Below are positions 30,950 through 41,699 of a DNA stretch of 64,000 nt, piece by piece (positions within the stretch are counted from its first letter, which is position 1; the number at the start of each line of letters is the position of its first letter). The position numbers and the translations under genes are program-made. Source of the DNA: Bathynomus jamesi (lineage: Eukaryota > Arthropoda > Malacostraca > Isopoda > Cirolanidae); assembly GCA_023014485.1 (NCBI GenBank), contig JAJOZX010009068.1:119044-183043 (forward strand), in the 5' to 3' direction. Under the pieces are notes generated by a model. It ran no database searches. It worked only from the letters and a program-made list of their open reading frames with translations, and was not told the DNA's origin.

Positions 30950-32430
30950 CTAGACAACAAAAAAAACACTTATTACCTCCGTTGGAGGCAAATTCTCTAA
31001 GCCTCGACCCTTTCGACAGAATAGCTCTCTTCTTGTTTCATTCACCAATTTAGTGGGACTTGACTTTTCATACAGGAGCACAGTAAGTCGCTCCAATGTC
31101 TTGAATTGCTCCAACTCCGTTGAAATGTGATGGAACGGGTTTTGCTTCATGAACAAGAAAGCCTTTGTAGCCTTGTCATATATGCCTTCCAAGTGTTCCA
31201 TGCTGTCTTTTTTGATCGGCCAAAAAATATGATGTAGTGTCTGATCCCGTGAAACTGTGGAAGAGAGGGAGAGCCCAGCTTTTCAGCTATGCCCCTGACA
31301 TTGTACAGTCGGAAGTCTTTCCACATCCAAAGGCGACTGTTATTTCTGTATCTGGGTTTGTTACCTGCAGATCATTGAAATGCCCTATTAGTAAAACAAG
31401 GACATCAGTGCTGCCATTCTGGAGAGCATGCTGAACATGCGCTATGATGCCACATCCACTTCTTCGTGTGAAGAACCCCTCATGTGTTGCTTGGAACTTT
31501 TGAGGGTGACAGTGTGATCAGCCGTGATACATACATCTTTATCACATTCAAAGTTTGTTTCGCTGATCCGCATAGCAAGTAGTGAGAACAGTTCTTTTTT
31601 GTATTTGAATCTCTGAGGAGGTCATTCCACTTTTTGGGCATTTTTGTTTGCGGACTAACCTTCACTCGAACTCCCTTCCCCCTGCGGTTTCTTGTGGATG
31701 CCTTGATGCTTGATTCGAAGTATCTATCTCAAACTACAGCGAGCCGATTCACTGATTTCAATTGACTTTGAAGATAAAGGATGAATATGGCGTCTGCATA
31801 CTCTGAGAATGTTGCAGCTGTCACAAGCAATATATGTACCAGAAGACCTCCATCAATAATCATACAACCAGCAGTTCAGCCTTGTTTCCTGTCCTCAGTT
31901 CCCCATAATCTGACGGACTAGGGGAAAAATTATGGTTCTCATAGGCAAAGAATATAGACGAATCCCCTTGTCGATGTTGATTGGCAATAAAGATGATCAA
32001 ACAAGGCAGCAGCATTTATGCTTGCTTTCAGCTTTTTAGCAGTTTTGTTTGTTTTGCTCCTGTACTTTTCAACAGAAGCAGTGAGTTCTTCTTGATTGGT
32101 GCACTAATTAGTTTTCCTCTGTTAACTAGAACCTCTTCAGTGAAACGGTGGTGTTGTTCTTCACCTAGAGTCTGCATATTCGCATTGATAACACAACCGA
32201 ATCATCTGCATAGTCCCGAGTGTACAAAATGAGAAGTTCAGGATAGTCATCTTCAAGTGGGTTTCCATAGGTCTTAATGGTCTTAATGAGTTGCTGGGTT
32301 TGTTCCAGAAAGTGCTTTTGTAAGGACAGCCCCTCTTCGTGGTGCTTCGAAGAACTTGAACTGTCGTGTGTTGCAGGGGCCTCGATTTGATTTTCCTTAG
32401 TGCTATGAGTGTTAGATGCTGGACAAAAAT
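30950..32430 (-). pseudogene. decayed gene of an unnamed, widespread element family
   Basis: Read on the minus strand from about 32430. Pieces in different frames follow one another: YGNPLEDDYPELLILYTRD (near 32250-32195), FTEEVLVNRGKLI and TAKKLKASINAAALFDHL (32130-31985), DGGLLVHILLVTAATFSEYA (near 31850-31790), KMPKKWNDLLRDSNTKK (near 31640-31600), ALPLFHSFTGSDTTS (near 31280-31230), and MEHLEGIYDKATKAFLFMKQ (from 31201). I recognise this order, above all the PLFHxFTGxDTTS box, from multicopy genes in arthropod and cnidarian genomes, but do not know an assigned function. Frameshifts and stops are frequent. Confidence 0.6.
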
Positions 32431-32735
32431 ACCAAACATCCAGGGTTTATGCCTTGGATGTATGATATCTCTGGTATTTTTTAAACACATTTACTTTGAT
32501 TCATCAAGCATACGTATGCACAATAATTAAAAGTATATTTTGTATTGATTTTTTTTGTCATTATTATTGGAAAGTACTCGCACTGTACCACTTGATGCCA
32601 TACATCAAGTTCTGGCAGCCATTTTGAAAACGTTTTACAATTCGGAAAATAATGTTGATATTTCTTGGATTCGTTGGAAAAATATTTGTAAATATGTTCA
32701 AGTACAAACCCTGAAAGTTTGATGTTTTTGTCCAG
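32419..32735. mobile_element. 317-bp MITE with CTGGACAAAAA ends
   Basis: CTGGACAAAAATACCAAACA at the left matches, inverted, the right end (TTTGATGTTTTTGTCCAG), with further pairing in the CAGGGTTT segment. A lone, very similar end lies at 29482 (CTGGACAAAAACATCAAACT). The style is mariner-like; the target duplication is unclear. Confidence 0.75.
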
Positions 32736-32887
32736 TGTGTAACACCTTTGTCACTAAGGAAGCCCACTAATCTCCTAAGAGAACCATTAGTGATTTTAAT
32801 CCTTTAATGGATTCTTAATCGCCAAAAGAAAGAGAGAAGTATAAAATTATTTTTACATTGACCATAGATTTATTCAAAGTTTTTGTG

Positions 32888-32889
<2 letters not shown>

Positions 32890-32947
<58 letters not shown>

Positions 32948-32952
32948 ATATA
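32890..32952. repeat. (TA)n tract
   Basis: It abuts the start of the plus-strand PLE copy. Confidence 0.95.
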
Positions 32953-33448
32953 ATGCCATTGGCTGTGTGTATTTGATCGGATGTAAACAATGTAACTCAG
33001 TTTATTACAGTATGTCAAACAGGAACACTTTAGATATCAGAGCAAAACAGCATAAATATGCGTGTGGAACAGCAAATAATTCTAATGCATTGTTTAACCA
33101 TATGTATAGATGTAATCATAGTATCAAGGGATAGTTCTAAAGCGCTCGCTAAAAACAGATATAATTGAAAGGAATATTCTAGAATGTGCATTCATCCATT
33201 TTAAAAATAATTTCAATAACAGTTCGAGAACGTATAAAATAGATAATATCCTTTTAAAATATCTTTGCCTTTATTAGTACTTATTAACCGTTTGCTAATC
33301 TCTTTTTACAATTCTTTTTATGTACAAACGTATATATACTTTTGGCTTCGTACCTTTTCTCTCATTCCCTAACGAGGTGTACTGTTGAATACACGAAAGA
33401 CCCTGGAATAACTACTTTTTCCCTTCCCTTTTCCTTGCGAGTTTTCAT

Positions 33449-33452
<4 letters not shown>
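32953..33452 (+). mobile_element. Penelope-like element 3' portion, palindrome left arm
   Basis: It starts in the GIY-YIG endonuclease coding end (translating to AIGCVYLIGCKQ-like residues, then KQHKYACGTANNSNALFNH-like residues) and continues through the 3' untranslated tail to TTCCTTGCGAGTTTTCATC. The reading frame carries lesions. Its mirror copy lies at 33576-34220. Confidence 0.82.
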
Positions 33453-33497
<45 letters not shown>

Positions 33498-33513
33498 ATA
33501 TATATAGATATAT

Positions 33514-33574
<61 letters not shown>

Positions 33575-33575
33575 A
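33453..33575. repeat. (TA)n centre of the PLE palindrome
   Basis: About 120 bp of TA with a few TAATA/TAGATA interruptions. It is itself self-complementary. Confidence 0.95.
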
Positions 33576-34225
33576 AAAGATGAAAACTCGCAAGGAAAAG
33601 GGAAGGGAAAAAAGTATTCCGGGTCTTTCGTGTATTCAACAGTACACCTCGTTAGGGAATGAAGAGAAAAGGTACGAAGCCAAAAGTATATACGTTTGTA
33701 CATAAAAAGAATTGTAAAAAGAGATTAGCAAACGGTTAATAAGTACTAATAAGGGCAAAAGATATTTAAAAGGATATTATCTATTTTATACGTTCTCGAA
33801 CTGTTATGAAATTATTTTTAAATGGATGAATGCACATTCTAGAATATTCCTTTCAATTATATCTGTTTTTAGCGAGCGCTTTAGAACTATCCCACTTGAT
33901 ACTATGATTACATCTATACATATGGTTAAACAATGCATTAGAATTATTTGCTGTTCCACACGCATATTTATGCTGTTTTGCTCTGATATCTAAAGTGTTT
34001 CCTGTTTGACATACTGTATATAAACTGAGTTACATTGTTTACATCCGATCAAATACACACAGCCAATGGCATTATCTGGGCTAATCTTTATTAGTCGAGA
34101 TTTAACCGTATTATCATACCTAAAGGCTACGTTGATGCCAATTGTTTTAAGTAAGGTCGGGAGAGGTTTAAAATTTACATGGTAAGGTAGGCTGAGGATA
34201 TTTTTTGTGACCAAATTCATTTATA
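33576..34225 (-). mobile_element. Penelope-like element 3' portion, palindrome right arm
   Basis: This is the reverse complement of the left arm and extends about 150 bp further upstream in the gene. It encodes LPYHVNFKPLPTLLKTIGI, then ISPDNAIGCVYLIGCKQCNS, the linker and start of the GIY-YIG nuclease that defines canonical PLEs. After KQCNSVYIQYV the frame runs into a shift. Confidence 0.82.
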
Positions 34226-34640
34226 ATTGGCATCAACGTAGACTGTTTGGATTGTTTGGATGTGATAGAAGATTGAGGGAAGTCTTTGTTTTCTGTGAAA
34301 CACAAGTTTACTTATGCAGAAACTTGAAATATATTTACAGTATTACGTCGAGACAATATATGAGAAAGAGAAAACTTCATCAACTTGAGTAGTCTAAGCA
34401 TCATCATCCTGTTTGCATATACGTTTTTGTTTCGTATTTATCAATTATTACGAAAGAAATCTTTTGTAACTTGAAGAGCCTAATCATTTTCATTAATCAA
34501 TAAAGTAACATAAATCTCATCGACTGTTGCCGCAAAATAAAAGTCAACATCTTCCTTCCTTGAATAATCAATTTTAAAATTAGAAAGAGCCGTTTTGAGC
34601 AGAAAACCGAGATTTGTTTATAAAAAACCTCTGAACAGTT
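34226..34640. other. no gene seen
   Basis: Nothing recognised between the PLE and the LINE. Confidence 0.4.
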
Positions 34641-34696
34641 AGCTAGAACAAAGTGAAAAAGGTGTTAGCAGCTCACGAGGAAGCTTCTAACAGTGG

Positions 34697-35806
34697 TTGT
34701 ATCCTCCAGCGCGGGACACGTCAACGCGAAGAAGAGGCGACGTCAAACCGAAACATCAACGCGCAGGTGGCCAAACTTCCTCAAATCTCCGTGCAGCGGG
34801 CTGTCTGCGGTTGGCCAGACTGGCAGTCGACGGCCTGTTGCGTGGCACGGTCAGAGTGCCGATCGGCTCCCGGGACCGGACCTATTCTCAGCGAGCTATT
34901 TTTTCATTTACGAGGAGCAATTGCGTGCTCCCCGGAGTACTCTTACTCTCCGGCGACATTAAGACTAATCCAGACCCCACTACAACTTACACATGTCACC
35001 ATACACAAAGACATAGACACAATAGCACCATGAGACACATACAGAAGTATAATATTAACATATTACAGTACAACGTAGATGGCCTCACAAACAAAATCAT
35101 GCAGCTAAGGGAATTCGTACACAAACAAAACATTCACATAGCACTTATACAAGAAACAAAACTAAAACGCACACACAAAACACCCACCATCCCTGACTTC
35201 ACGGCGATCCGTCAAGATCGTGCTGGGGGTCACGGGAGTGGACTCATTACTTACATACGTAAAAGCATTAGCTACAGTGATGTCACCCAAAACATTACAA
35301 ACACAATCCAAGCAGATAACACCATAGAAATACAGGCAGTTAACATTAAAACACGCGCCAAACACAACACCACCCTAATCAACATTTACATCCCACCAGA
35401 TACTTCACCTCAGGTGCCAGCCAATTACAATCCACAGTTACACAATCTGGCCTCTCTCACTAATGTCATCTTATGAGGAGACTTCAACGCTAAAGACACC
35501 AGTTGGTGCCTGCACAACCAAAGCATCACCAGAGGCGCCAACATAGCCACGCAACTAAACAGCCTCTTCATTCTTAACAATAAAGAAGAACATACACACA
35601 TACCACATCAAGCAGGATACTCAAACTCCTCCCCAGACATAACGTTCTGTTCCCCCTCACTAGCAACACATACACACTGGAGAACAGAAAAACAACTGTC
35701 ATCAGACCACCTGCCCATCATCATTACAACAAGTTCTACACTCTGCCCCAACAGCCTTAGTCACACTTACAGAAATTACAAGAAAGCTAATTGGGAACAG
35801 TTCAAA
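34697..35806 (+). pseudogene. LINE polyprotein N-terminus: 2A-like peptide and endonuclease
   Basis: The frame opens at 34697. After a basic, poorly conserved leader of about 80 residues comes LLLSGDIKTNPDP, which resembles the 2A ribosome-skipping motif DxExNPGP. The endonuclease follows immediately: NINILQYNVDGLTNKIMQLR, ALIQETKL with the catalytic Glu, then GLITYIRKSISY. A TGA replaces the first Gly codon of the GGDFNAKD box at 35474, where copy 1 has GGA. SSDHLPIII lies further on. Confidence 0.8.
34937..34978 (+). other. degenerate 2A-like ribosome-skipping motif
   Basis: VLLLSGDIKTNPDP. Compared with the 2A core DxExNPGP, the Glu is Lys and the Gly is Asp. The position, just before an apurinic-type endonuclease, is the one known for trypanosome L1Tc/Ingi elements. 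Confidence 0.65.
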
Positions 35807-36344
35807 ATACAAACTGAGGAACAATTCACCACATTAAACAGCACACCCATCATAAACATCAATACATCACTCAAGACATTTAATCAGATCATCAATAATG
35901 CAAACAAATATATACCCAAGGGCAACATTAGGAAATACAACGCAAATTACACGAGAGAAATAGCCCACCTCATAATGCAAAGTAACAATTTCAAACATAA
36001 CACACAAACACCACACACAGAAGCCATAAAACAGCAGATACAACAGCTCAACACACAAATAAACAACAAACTCCAAGAAAAACAAACAGAAACATTTAGG
36101 GAATTCATAACAACACCAAACACTCCACAGATACATCCAGACTATACAAGACTATAAACAGCATTACCCACTCTAACAACGGCATTCACACCTCATACGC
36201 GGCTATCTGTCGCAGCCAAAATAATATCCCAACATATACACAACAAGCTAACATTCTAGTTAATCACTACGCAAAGATAAGTCACTCAAACAGAGACAAC
36301 AACCAGAAACACACAGACAGACAAACAGCCAGACACAAGAAAAC

Positions 36345-37117
36345 CTACAGACTCGACACGACCATTACACTCTTCAATACAGACCAGACCACCAAGATCA
36401 TTAAAAACATTAAGAATTCGAAGGCTATTGGACCAGACAACATATTTAACATACACCTTAAACACTTGGGCCCACAGGGAATACTAGCTCTCACAAATAT
36501 CAGCACATATTGATACCAACACTGTATTAGGCTATTCCTGACATATGGAAACAAGGTAAAATTATTACACTACTCAAACCAAACAAAAATCCAACAGAAC
36601 CAGCTTCCTATAGACCCATTACTTTACTATGCACACCTTCCAAAGTAACAGAAAGACTAATCTTACAAATAACCAACCCACACATACCACTATCGCTTAC
36701 TCAACATGGATTCAGACCTCACCACTCAACCATGACATTACTCACTAACCTCACGCAGCACATCATGGATGGCATCAACTCCAGACGACCAGCTCAACGT
36801 ACACTATTAGTAACAATAGACATTAGTAAAGCATTTAATGCTATCCCACGCTTCCCTCTCATAAACAAAATACTCAACACAAACATGCACAATAACACGA
36901 AAAGGTGGCTGAGCAACTATCTTTCAGGAAGATATTCACATGTCACATTTAATGGCAAGTCATCCAAAAACAAGCTTTTTCCGAACGGGGTCCCTCAAGG
37001 CTCTGTTCTCTCACCAACACTGTTCAACTTACACATGCATGACATTCCAACACCCATAGATAACAAGCTTACCTTATCATCATATGCAGATGACATCACT
37101 CTAACATCCACCCACAA
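36345..37117 (+). pseudogene. LINE reverse transcriptase domain (copy 2)
   Basis: Same motifs as copy 1: SYRPITLLCTPSKVTERLIL, DISKAFNAIPR (Asp to Asn relative to copy 1), NGVPQGSVLSPTLFNL and SSYADDITLTSTH. The YADD box ends about 20 bases before the insertion at 37118. A 3-bp change and a stop near 36512 also break the frame. Confidence 0.85.
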
Positions 37118-37712
37118 CGTTGTTTAAAATAAAAAAATACAAAGTTAGCAACAGGAGCTCTGGTGGTGGTGCCCGAGGATGAGTCTGTTGACGATAAATG
37201 CCAGCTTGTGACATGCCAGCGTGTGATGCCAGAAAAAAAAATTAGACTAACACGAACGTAGATGTAACTCGTAGCGTAAACTAACCCACTTTTTGTTTAA
37301 CTTTACCTACTTTTTATTTTTTTATTTTTTTTCTTATCCTCTCCTTACTTTGCATGTCTGTAACTCTCTTTTCTTGCATGTTTGTAGTTTGCATGGTATG
37401 ACAGTGAGTTAAGACTGTGTTTGCATGGTTTGTAAGCGTTATTATTTTACTTCTTTTCATCTTTCACCCCTCTCCTATTCTTTCCGACTATTTTTCTGAC
37501 TTGTCGGCAGTGGCCGGCGGATGATGATGGTGAGTCTTTTTTCTCTTTTTCTGAATGAATGTTAACCCACGAGTGATAGGTGTTCCTCCTTACTTAACCC
37601 CTCATTCTCTTCTCTTCTCTTCTCTTAACCCCCTACTCTTTCCTTTCTCTCGGGCTAACCTTAGAGTGGATCTTAGGGTCTTTGTTAGCCTTAGCTTCTG
37701 TAGATCTGTAGA
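37118..37712 (-). mobile_element. 595-bp insertion in LINE copy 2, type unknown
   Basis: Copy 1 reads straight through CACAACAACATCGAC, so the empty site is known exactly. The inserted DNA begins GTTGTTTAAAATAAAAAAAT, looking like a reverse-orientation 3' tail, and ends in CTGTAGAGAAC. It is pyrimidine-rich (TCTCTTCTCTTCTCTT near 37610) and has no recognisable protein. Only a 3-bp AAC could be duplicated. Confidence 0.75.
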
Positions 37713-38785
37713 GAACAACATCGACACCGCTACAAATAACCTAAAACATATATAAACAGTATACAAGACTGGCTTACACACAATAGACTCAAAGTAGCGC
37801 CCACAAAATCAACCATCACCTTGCTAACAAGCAACACAAAAGAACACCAGATAACTCAACAGCTTACACTAAACAACACCAACATTCCACACACACTCAC
37901 AGGACCAAAATACTTGGGGTCACATACAACACATCAATATCTTTTGCAAACCACATTCAGGACATTAAAAACAAATGTACGTCAAGACTTAACACGCTTA
38001 TGGTACTAACAGGCACAAACTTTGGACAGCAGCAGGAAACAACATCACTCGTATACAAACAATATATTCGCTCAGTTATTGACTATGCTAGACCATGCTG
38101 GGCACCCATTATCTCAAACACACACATAAACACCTTACAAACAATACAAAACAACGCACTTCGTATCATTACAGGATGTAATCAAAGAACACCAATAGAA
38201 CACCTGCACACAGAAACCAAAATACTGAAAGTTAGAGAACATTTAGACATGAGGGGAACACAATTCATGGTAGCAGCGACAACTAACCCACAACACCCTT
38301 GCCACTACATGTACAATCATGCACCAACACCTCGCACCATTAACGTAACACCAGAGAGACATTATAACCAAATACTCCATTCCATACACACACACACACC
38401 TAACCCACAAAGCACTGACACGACTCCGTCCGAATGCGTTCCTAAGTGCGAAGCCGCCACCCATTAACAGGTCAGAGACCAGCCTGAGCAGATCGGATCG
38501 AGTTAACTTAGCACGATTCCGATGTGGACATCACCCCAACTTACAGACATATAAACACAGACTAGACAACTCCACAGACGACACCTGCCACCTGTGTCAG
38601 GATGCACCACAAACATTTGAACACATTATGACAGACTGTACCGCTCTAGCACAACAACGGACACAACACAACATCACTAGTGCGCTGAACCTCTGGTCCA
38701 CTCCGGAGAGGGCGATCGGTTACCTGAGTGCCGCCGGCTTGCTCGATCAGGGTGGGCTAATCGGCTAACAACGAACAACAACGTA
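37713..38785 (+). pseudogene. LINE C-terminal region (copy 2)
   Basis: It continues from the insertion to the LINE 3' end. It contains NTLQTIQNNALRIITG, LARFRCGHHPNLQTYKHR and a CHLCQDAPQ..HIMTDC zinc finger. Frameshifts lie near 38000 and 38400 (a CACACACACAC tract replaces part of the sequence present in copy 1). Confidence 0.75.
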
Positions 38786-39060
38786 GTCTTTAAGTATAAT
38801 AATACTGTTAAATCTCGATTAATAAAGAATAGCCCAGATAATGCTGTTGGGTGTGTGTATTCGAACAGCTGTACACAATGTAACTCAGTTTATATATGTC
38901 AGACGGGAAAAACTTTAGATATCGGAGTAAAACAGCATAAATATGCGTGTAGAACAGCAAATAATTCTAATATATTGTTTAACCATATGTACAAATGTAA
39001 TCATAGTATTAAGTGGGATAGTTCTAAAGCGCTCGAAAAACAGATATAATTGAAAGGAAT
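38785..39060 (+). pseudogene. Penelope-like element GIY-YIG endonuclease fragment
   Basis: It reads NTVKSRLIKNSPDNAVGCVY, then CTQCNSVYICQTGKTLDIG, then KQHKYACRTANNSNILFNHM and KCNHSIKWDSSKALEKQI. CVY...SVYICQTGK is the GIY-YIG nuclease core of canonical PLEs. The reverse transcriptase half is missing: the LINE abuts at 38785. The tail is interrupted by an insertion from 39061. Confidence 0.8.
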
Positions 39061-39781
39061 CTACACTATAAAAAGGTAGTCCTGCCTGTAGACACCATGT
39101 ATTTACTATTAAGCGATTCTGAACATAGCAATAAATGCGCTTTGCTTTGTTTCAACTTTTTACTGTAGCCCGTTAAGATTTTCATTGCTGCGTTCTTTTC
39201 TATAGTTTTATGGACAGAATAATTGACCCCCAACAGGGGCTCCTCCAGGGGAGTGGCTGAGGGGACTAGCCACCTCCTTTGCCTTAGTAAATATACTTTT
39301 TTCACAATGTTAACTTTTTGTAACGGAAAGTTTTACGGAGAAGAGAACATTTATTATGCACAAAAGACATTATCTTTTGTTTGTTTGAAAGCATGGCAAA
39401 ATGGGTAGCTCATCTATGAGCGAAATGGAGACCAGAAAACATTCTTTAGAAGCTATTTGAGGCAGATTTTTATACTAGCCACCCCTCTCACCCAAATCTT
39501 GGAGCAGCCCCTGCCCAATTACTTGGGGTTCAATTATGCGGTCAATAAAACTACGGAAATGAACGCAGTAATGAAAATCTTAAGCTTCACATCCGAACCC
39601 ATTGTATCAAGAGATTTATGAAACTTAAGATTTTCATGGCTGCGTTATTTTCTATGGTTTTATTGACCGAATAATTAACTTTCCAGTAATTGGGAGGCCT
39701 GTGGACCCCCCAATTACTGAGGCTGAAGGCCCCAGCAACGCAGGTCAAGCAAAATGGGCCCGTAGGGCCCACTTTTGCTAG
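39061..39781. mobile_element. 720-bp insertion in the PLE, type unknown
   Basis: PLE sequence breaks at GAAAGGAAT (39060) and resumes at ATTCTAGAATG (39782). In other PLE copies these are contiguous (GGAATATTCTAGAATG). Inside, an inverted repeat pairs AATGAAAATCTTAAG (39571) with CTTAAGATTTTCATGG (39626), and a related segment lies at 39172-39215. No protein is recognised. Confidence 0.7.
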
Positions 39782-40274
39782 TATTCTAGAATGTTCATTC
39801 ATCTATTTTAAAAATATTTTCACTAACAGTTCGAGAACGTATAAAAATAGACAATATCTTTCTATAAATAAAAAACTTTACACGGCTTTGAGCGGAGTTG
39901 AGAGGAGTAACAAATATATCTTTCGTTCAGTCGCCTGTTGTGACTGGCTGCCTCGCGTAAAGTGGGTGGAGTTAATGTCTTTCACTCAGTCGCCCGTTAG
40001 GGCCGGATCTATCAAGATAATCGGCGTTAAAGATTGCAAAGTGATCACCCGTACGGTAGAGAGCCGAAGGCGCGGCTTGTCTTGTTAAAATATCTCTTGC
40101 CCTTTACCAGTACTTGTTAACTTTTTGCTAATCTCGTTTTATTTTTTATTTTTTATGTACATAACCATATATTTTTTACTTCTTGCCTTTTCCCTTCATT
40201 CCCTGACGAGGTGTACTGGTGAATACACGAAAGCCCTTGGAATAATTTTTTTACTTTTCCTTTGAGTTTTCATC

Positions 40275-40276
<2 letters not shown>
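39782..40276 (+). repeat. Penelope-like element 3' tail with a second small insertion
   Basis: PLE tail, interrupted at about 39861-40083 by 223 bp of unrelated, more GC-rich DNA (TTTGAGCGGAGTTGAGAGGA, and two similar TTCAGTCGCC / CTCAGTCGCC blocks). The tail ends at TTTTCATCTTTTAATATA with (TA)n. Confidence 0.7.
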
Positions 40277-40317
<41 letters not shown>

Positions 40318-40318
40318 T
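40277..40318. repeat. (TA)n tract
   Basis: Directly after the PLE tail. Confidence 0.95.
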
Positions 40319-40319
40319 A

Positions 40320-40956
40320 CTGTATAATAGTTAACACAAAAACTGAATATATTTATGGTTAATGTAAAAATAATTTTATCCATTAAGGGATTAAAATCAC
40401 TGATGGTTCTCTTAGGATATTAAGGGGATTAAAGTTAATCAAGAAAAGTTTACTTTTGAGTGCCAGCCCTCCTCCTCCTCATCCCCTCAGTGCCAGACCA
40501 CGTTCAACTTTACATGTAAGTTGAATTTTCCGGTGGTCCGCAAAAATATATGGAAATATGGTACAGTTGGGTACAGGATACATTATGTACCCCTCATTTT
40601 CTAGAAGTGGTGCTCTGAGCCCTAAAATATTGTACGGAAATATGGTACAGTAGGGTACAAGGATACATTACGTACTCTTCATTTTTTAAAGGTGGTGTTC
40701 TGGGGCTCTGAGGCCCTGGAGTTCTGGGATTCAGGTGGTCCGTAGGGAGAAAACGTTTGGGAACCACTGTTCTACGCTAATGCTCACAGAACATTAGAGG
40801 TCAACAGTGAAAGAGTAATGAAAACAATTGGTTTTAGATCCATTTTTATTCTATATTCTTGCAAAACTCAAATTCAGATGGTGAAAATGGTAAAAAACTG
40901 GTGATATAGTTGGTGAAAAATTATGAATTAAAGTTCATTAAAGATTTTAATGAATA
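40320..40956. other. no gene seen
   Basis: Downstream of the host gene. It contains a duplicated stretch of about 60 bp (AATATGGTACAGTTGGGTAC at 40555 and AATATGGTACAGTAGGGTAC at 40636). No protein or element ends recognised. Confidence 0.45.
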
Positions 40957-40962
40957 TTTATT
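40957..40962 (-). terminator. poly(A) signal AATAAA of the host gene
   Basis: AATAAA on the minus strand, 26 bases past the stop codon of the small secreted-protein gene. Confidence 0.7.
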
Positions 40963-40987
40963 TAATTTTAATTTAGCACTTCAAATT

Positions 40988-41612
40988 TCAGCCAAAGAAC
41001 TCGTTACTCTGAAATCTGCAAAGAAAAAATATTGAATTTTTAACTTTGTTTTGTTAACCAAATTAATTATATATTTTTAACTTTTAAACTGGAGCGCAAC
41101 TTAAGCTGTAATTATAAATGTCTTAAGCATTGATTGATATAATATAATATATATATATATATGCATGTATGTATATGTGTGTATGTGTGTATGTGTACAT
41201 GTGTTAATACTAACCCATTTCCGAATCTCTCGAGAGAGTTTGCAAAGAATCTTCCACGAGCAAATGAAGGACGGAACACTTGACGAACGAATCCACGGTT
41301 AAAACCACCACCATAGCTATTATATGGGCGGCTATACCCACTGTAGCTAATGTGTGGGTGGCTATACCCACCATAGCTATACGCGCTATATCCTCCGTAT
41401 CCCAGAATGGCGAAGGGGAGACATACGAGAACGAACATCATCTGGGAGTTGGAACAAAAAATATTTACTCTTTAAAGTTAAATCATTGAAGGAATAACTT
41501 GATTTTATATCCACTTTTATTTTTAACATTAAAAATCACGCAAAATAAAGTTATTTTAAATGTAGAGAGAAAAATTTGAAAGAAAACCCACCAAAAGTCG
41601 TGGAGAAACCAT
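40988..41612 (-). CDS. small secreted Gly/Tyr-rich protein, three exons
   Basis: Exons on the minus strand: 41612-41592 (7 codons, MVSPRLL), 41441-41215 and 41015-40988, giving 91 residues. Intron 1 is 150 bp (GTGGGT...CCCAG, phase 0). Intron 2 is 199 bp (GTTAGT...CTTTGCAG, phase 2). Residues 1 to about 20 form a signal peptide (LLMMFVLVCLPFAIL). Then come GGYSAYSYGGYSHPHISYSG repeats of the YGGY/GYS type, a GGGFNRGF segment and an Arg/Phe-rich end (RPSFARGRFFANS). The short first exon that ends within the signal peptide is usual for arthropod cuticle and secreted-peptide genes. All junctions keep the frame and the gene has no lesions. A cuticle component or an antimicrobial Gly-rich peptide are both possible; nothing in the sequence decides between them. 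Confidence 0.8.
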
Positions 41613-41669
41613 TCTGATTCGTTGCTATTTGCGCGTGTTGGTAATGAAAGAGAATTAACACGTTTGACG

Positions 41670-41699
41670 AAGTGATACTAAACTCCGTCTCCTTTTATA
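41670..41699 (-). promoter_or_regulatory. TATA box and initiator of the host gene
   Basis: TATAAAAGG at 41699-41691 on the minus strand. An initiator-like ATCACTTCG starts about 25 bases downstream (TCACTT at 41675-41670). The start codon lies about 60 bases beyond that. Confidence 0.75.

Larger units (their letters stand above)
34640..38785 (+). mobile_element. LINE (Ingi/Jockey-like), copy 2, near full length
   Basis: The 5' part (34640-34980) is GC-rich and absent from copy 1. From 35203 on it is about 95 percent identical to copy 1. It ends in GGCTAACAACGAACAACAAC near 38785, directly against PLE sequence. An insertion of about 595 bp (37118-37712) splits the reverse transcriptase, and single-base frameshifts and stops occur throughout. 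Confidence 0.85.

Noticed and set aside
36345..36554. Minus-strand frames within the LINE copies
   Set aside because: They mirror the Thr/Asn-rich sense coding strand and occur in both copies as shadows; no independent motif.
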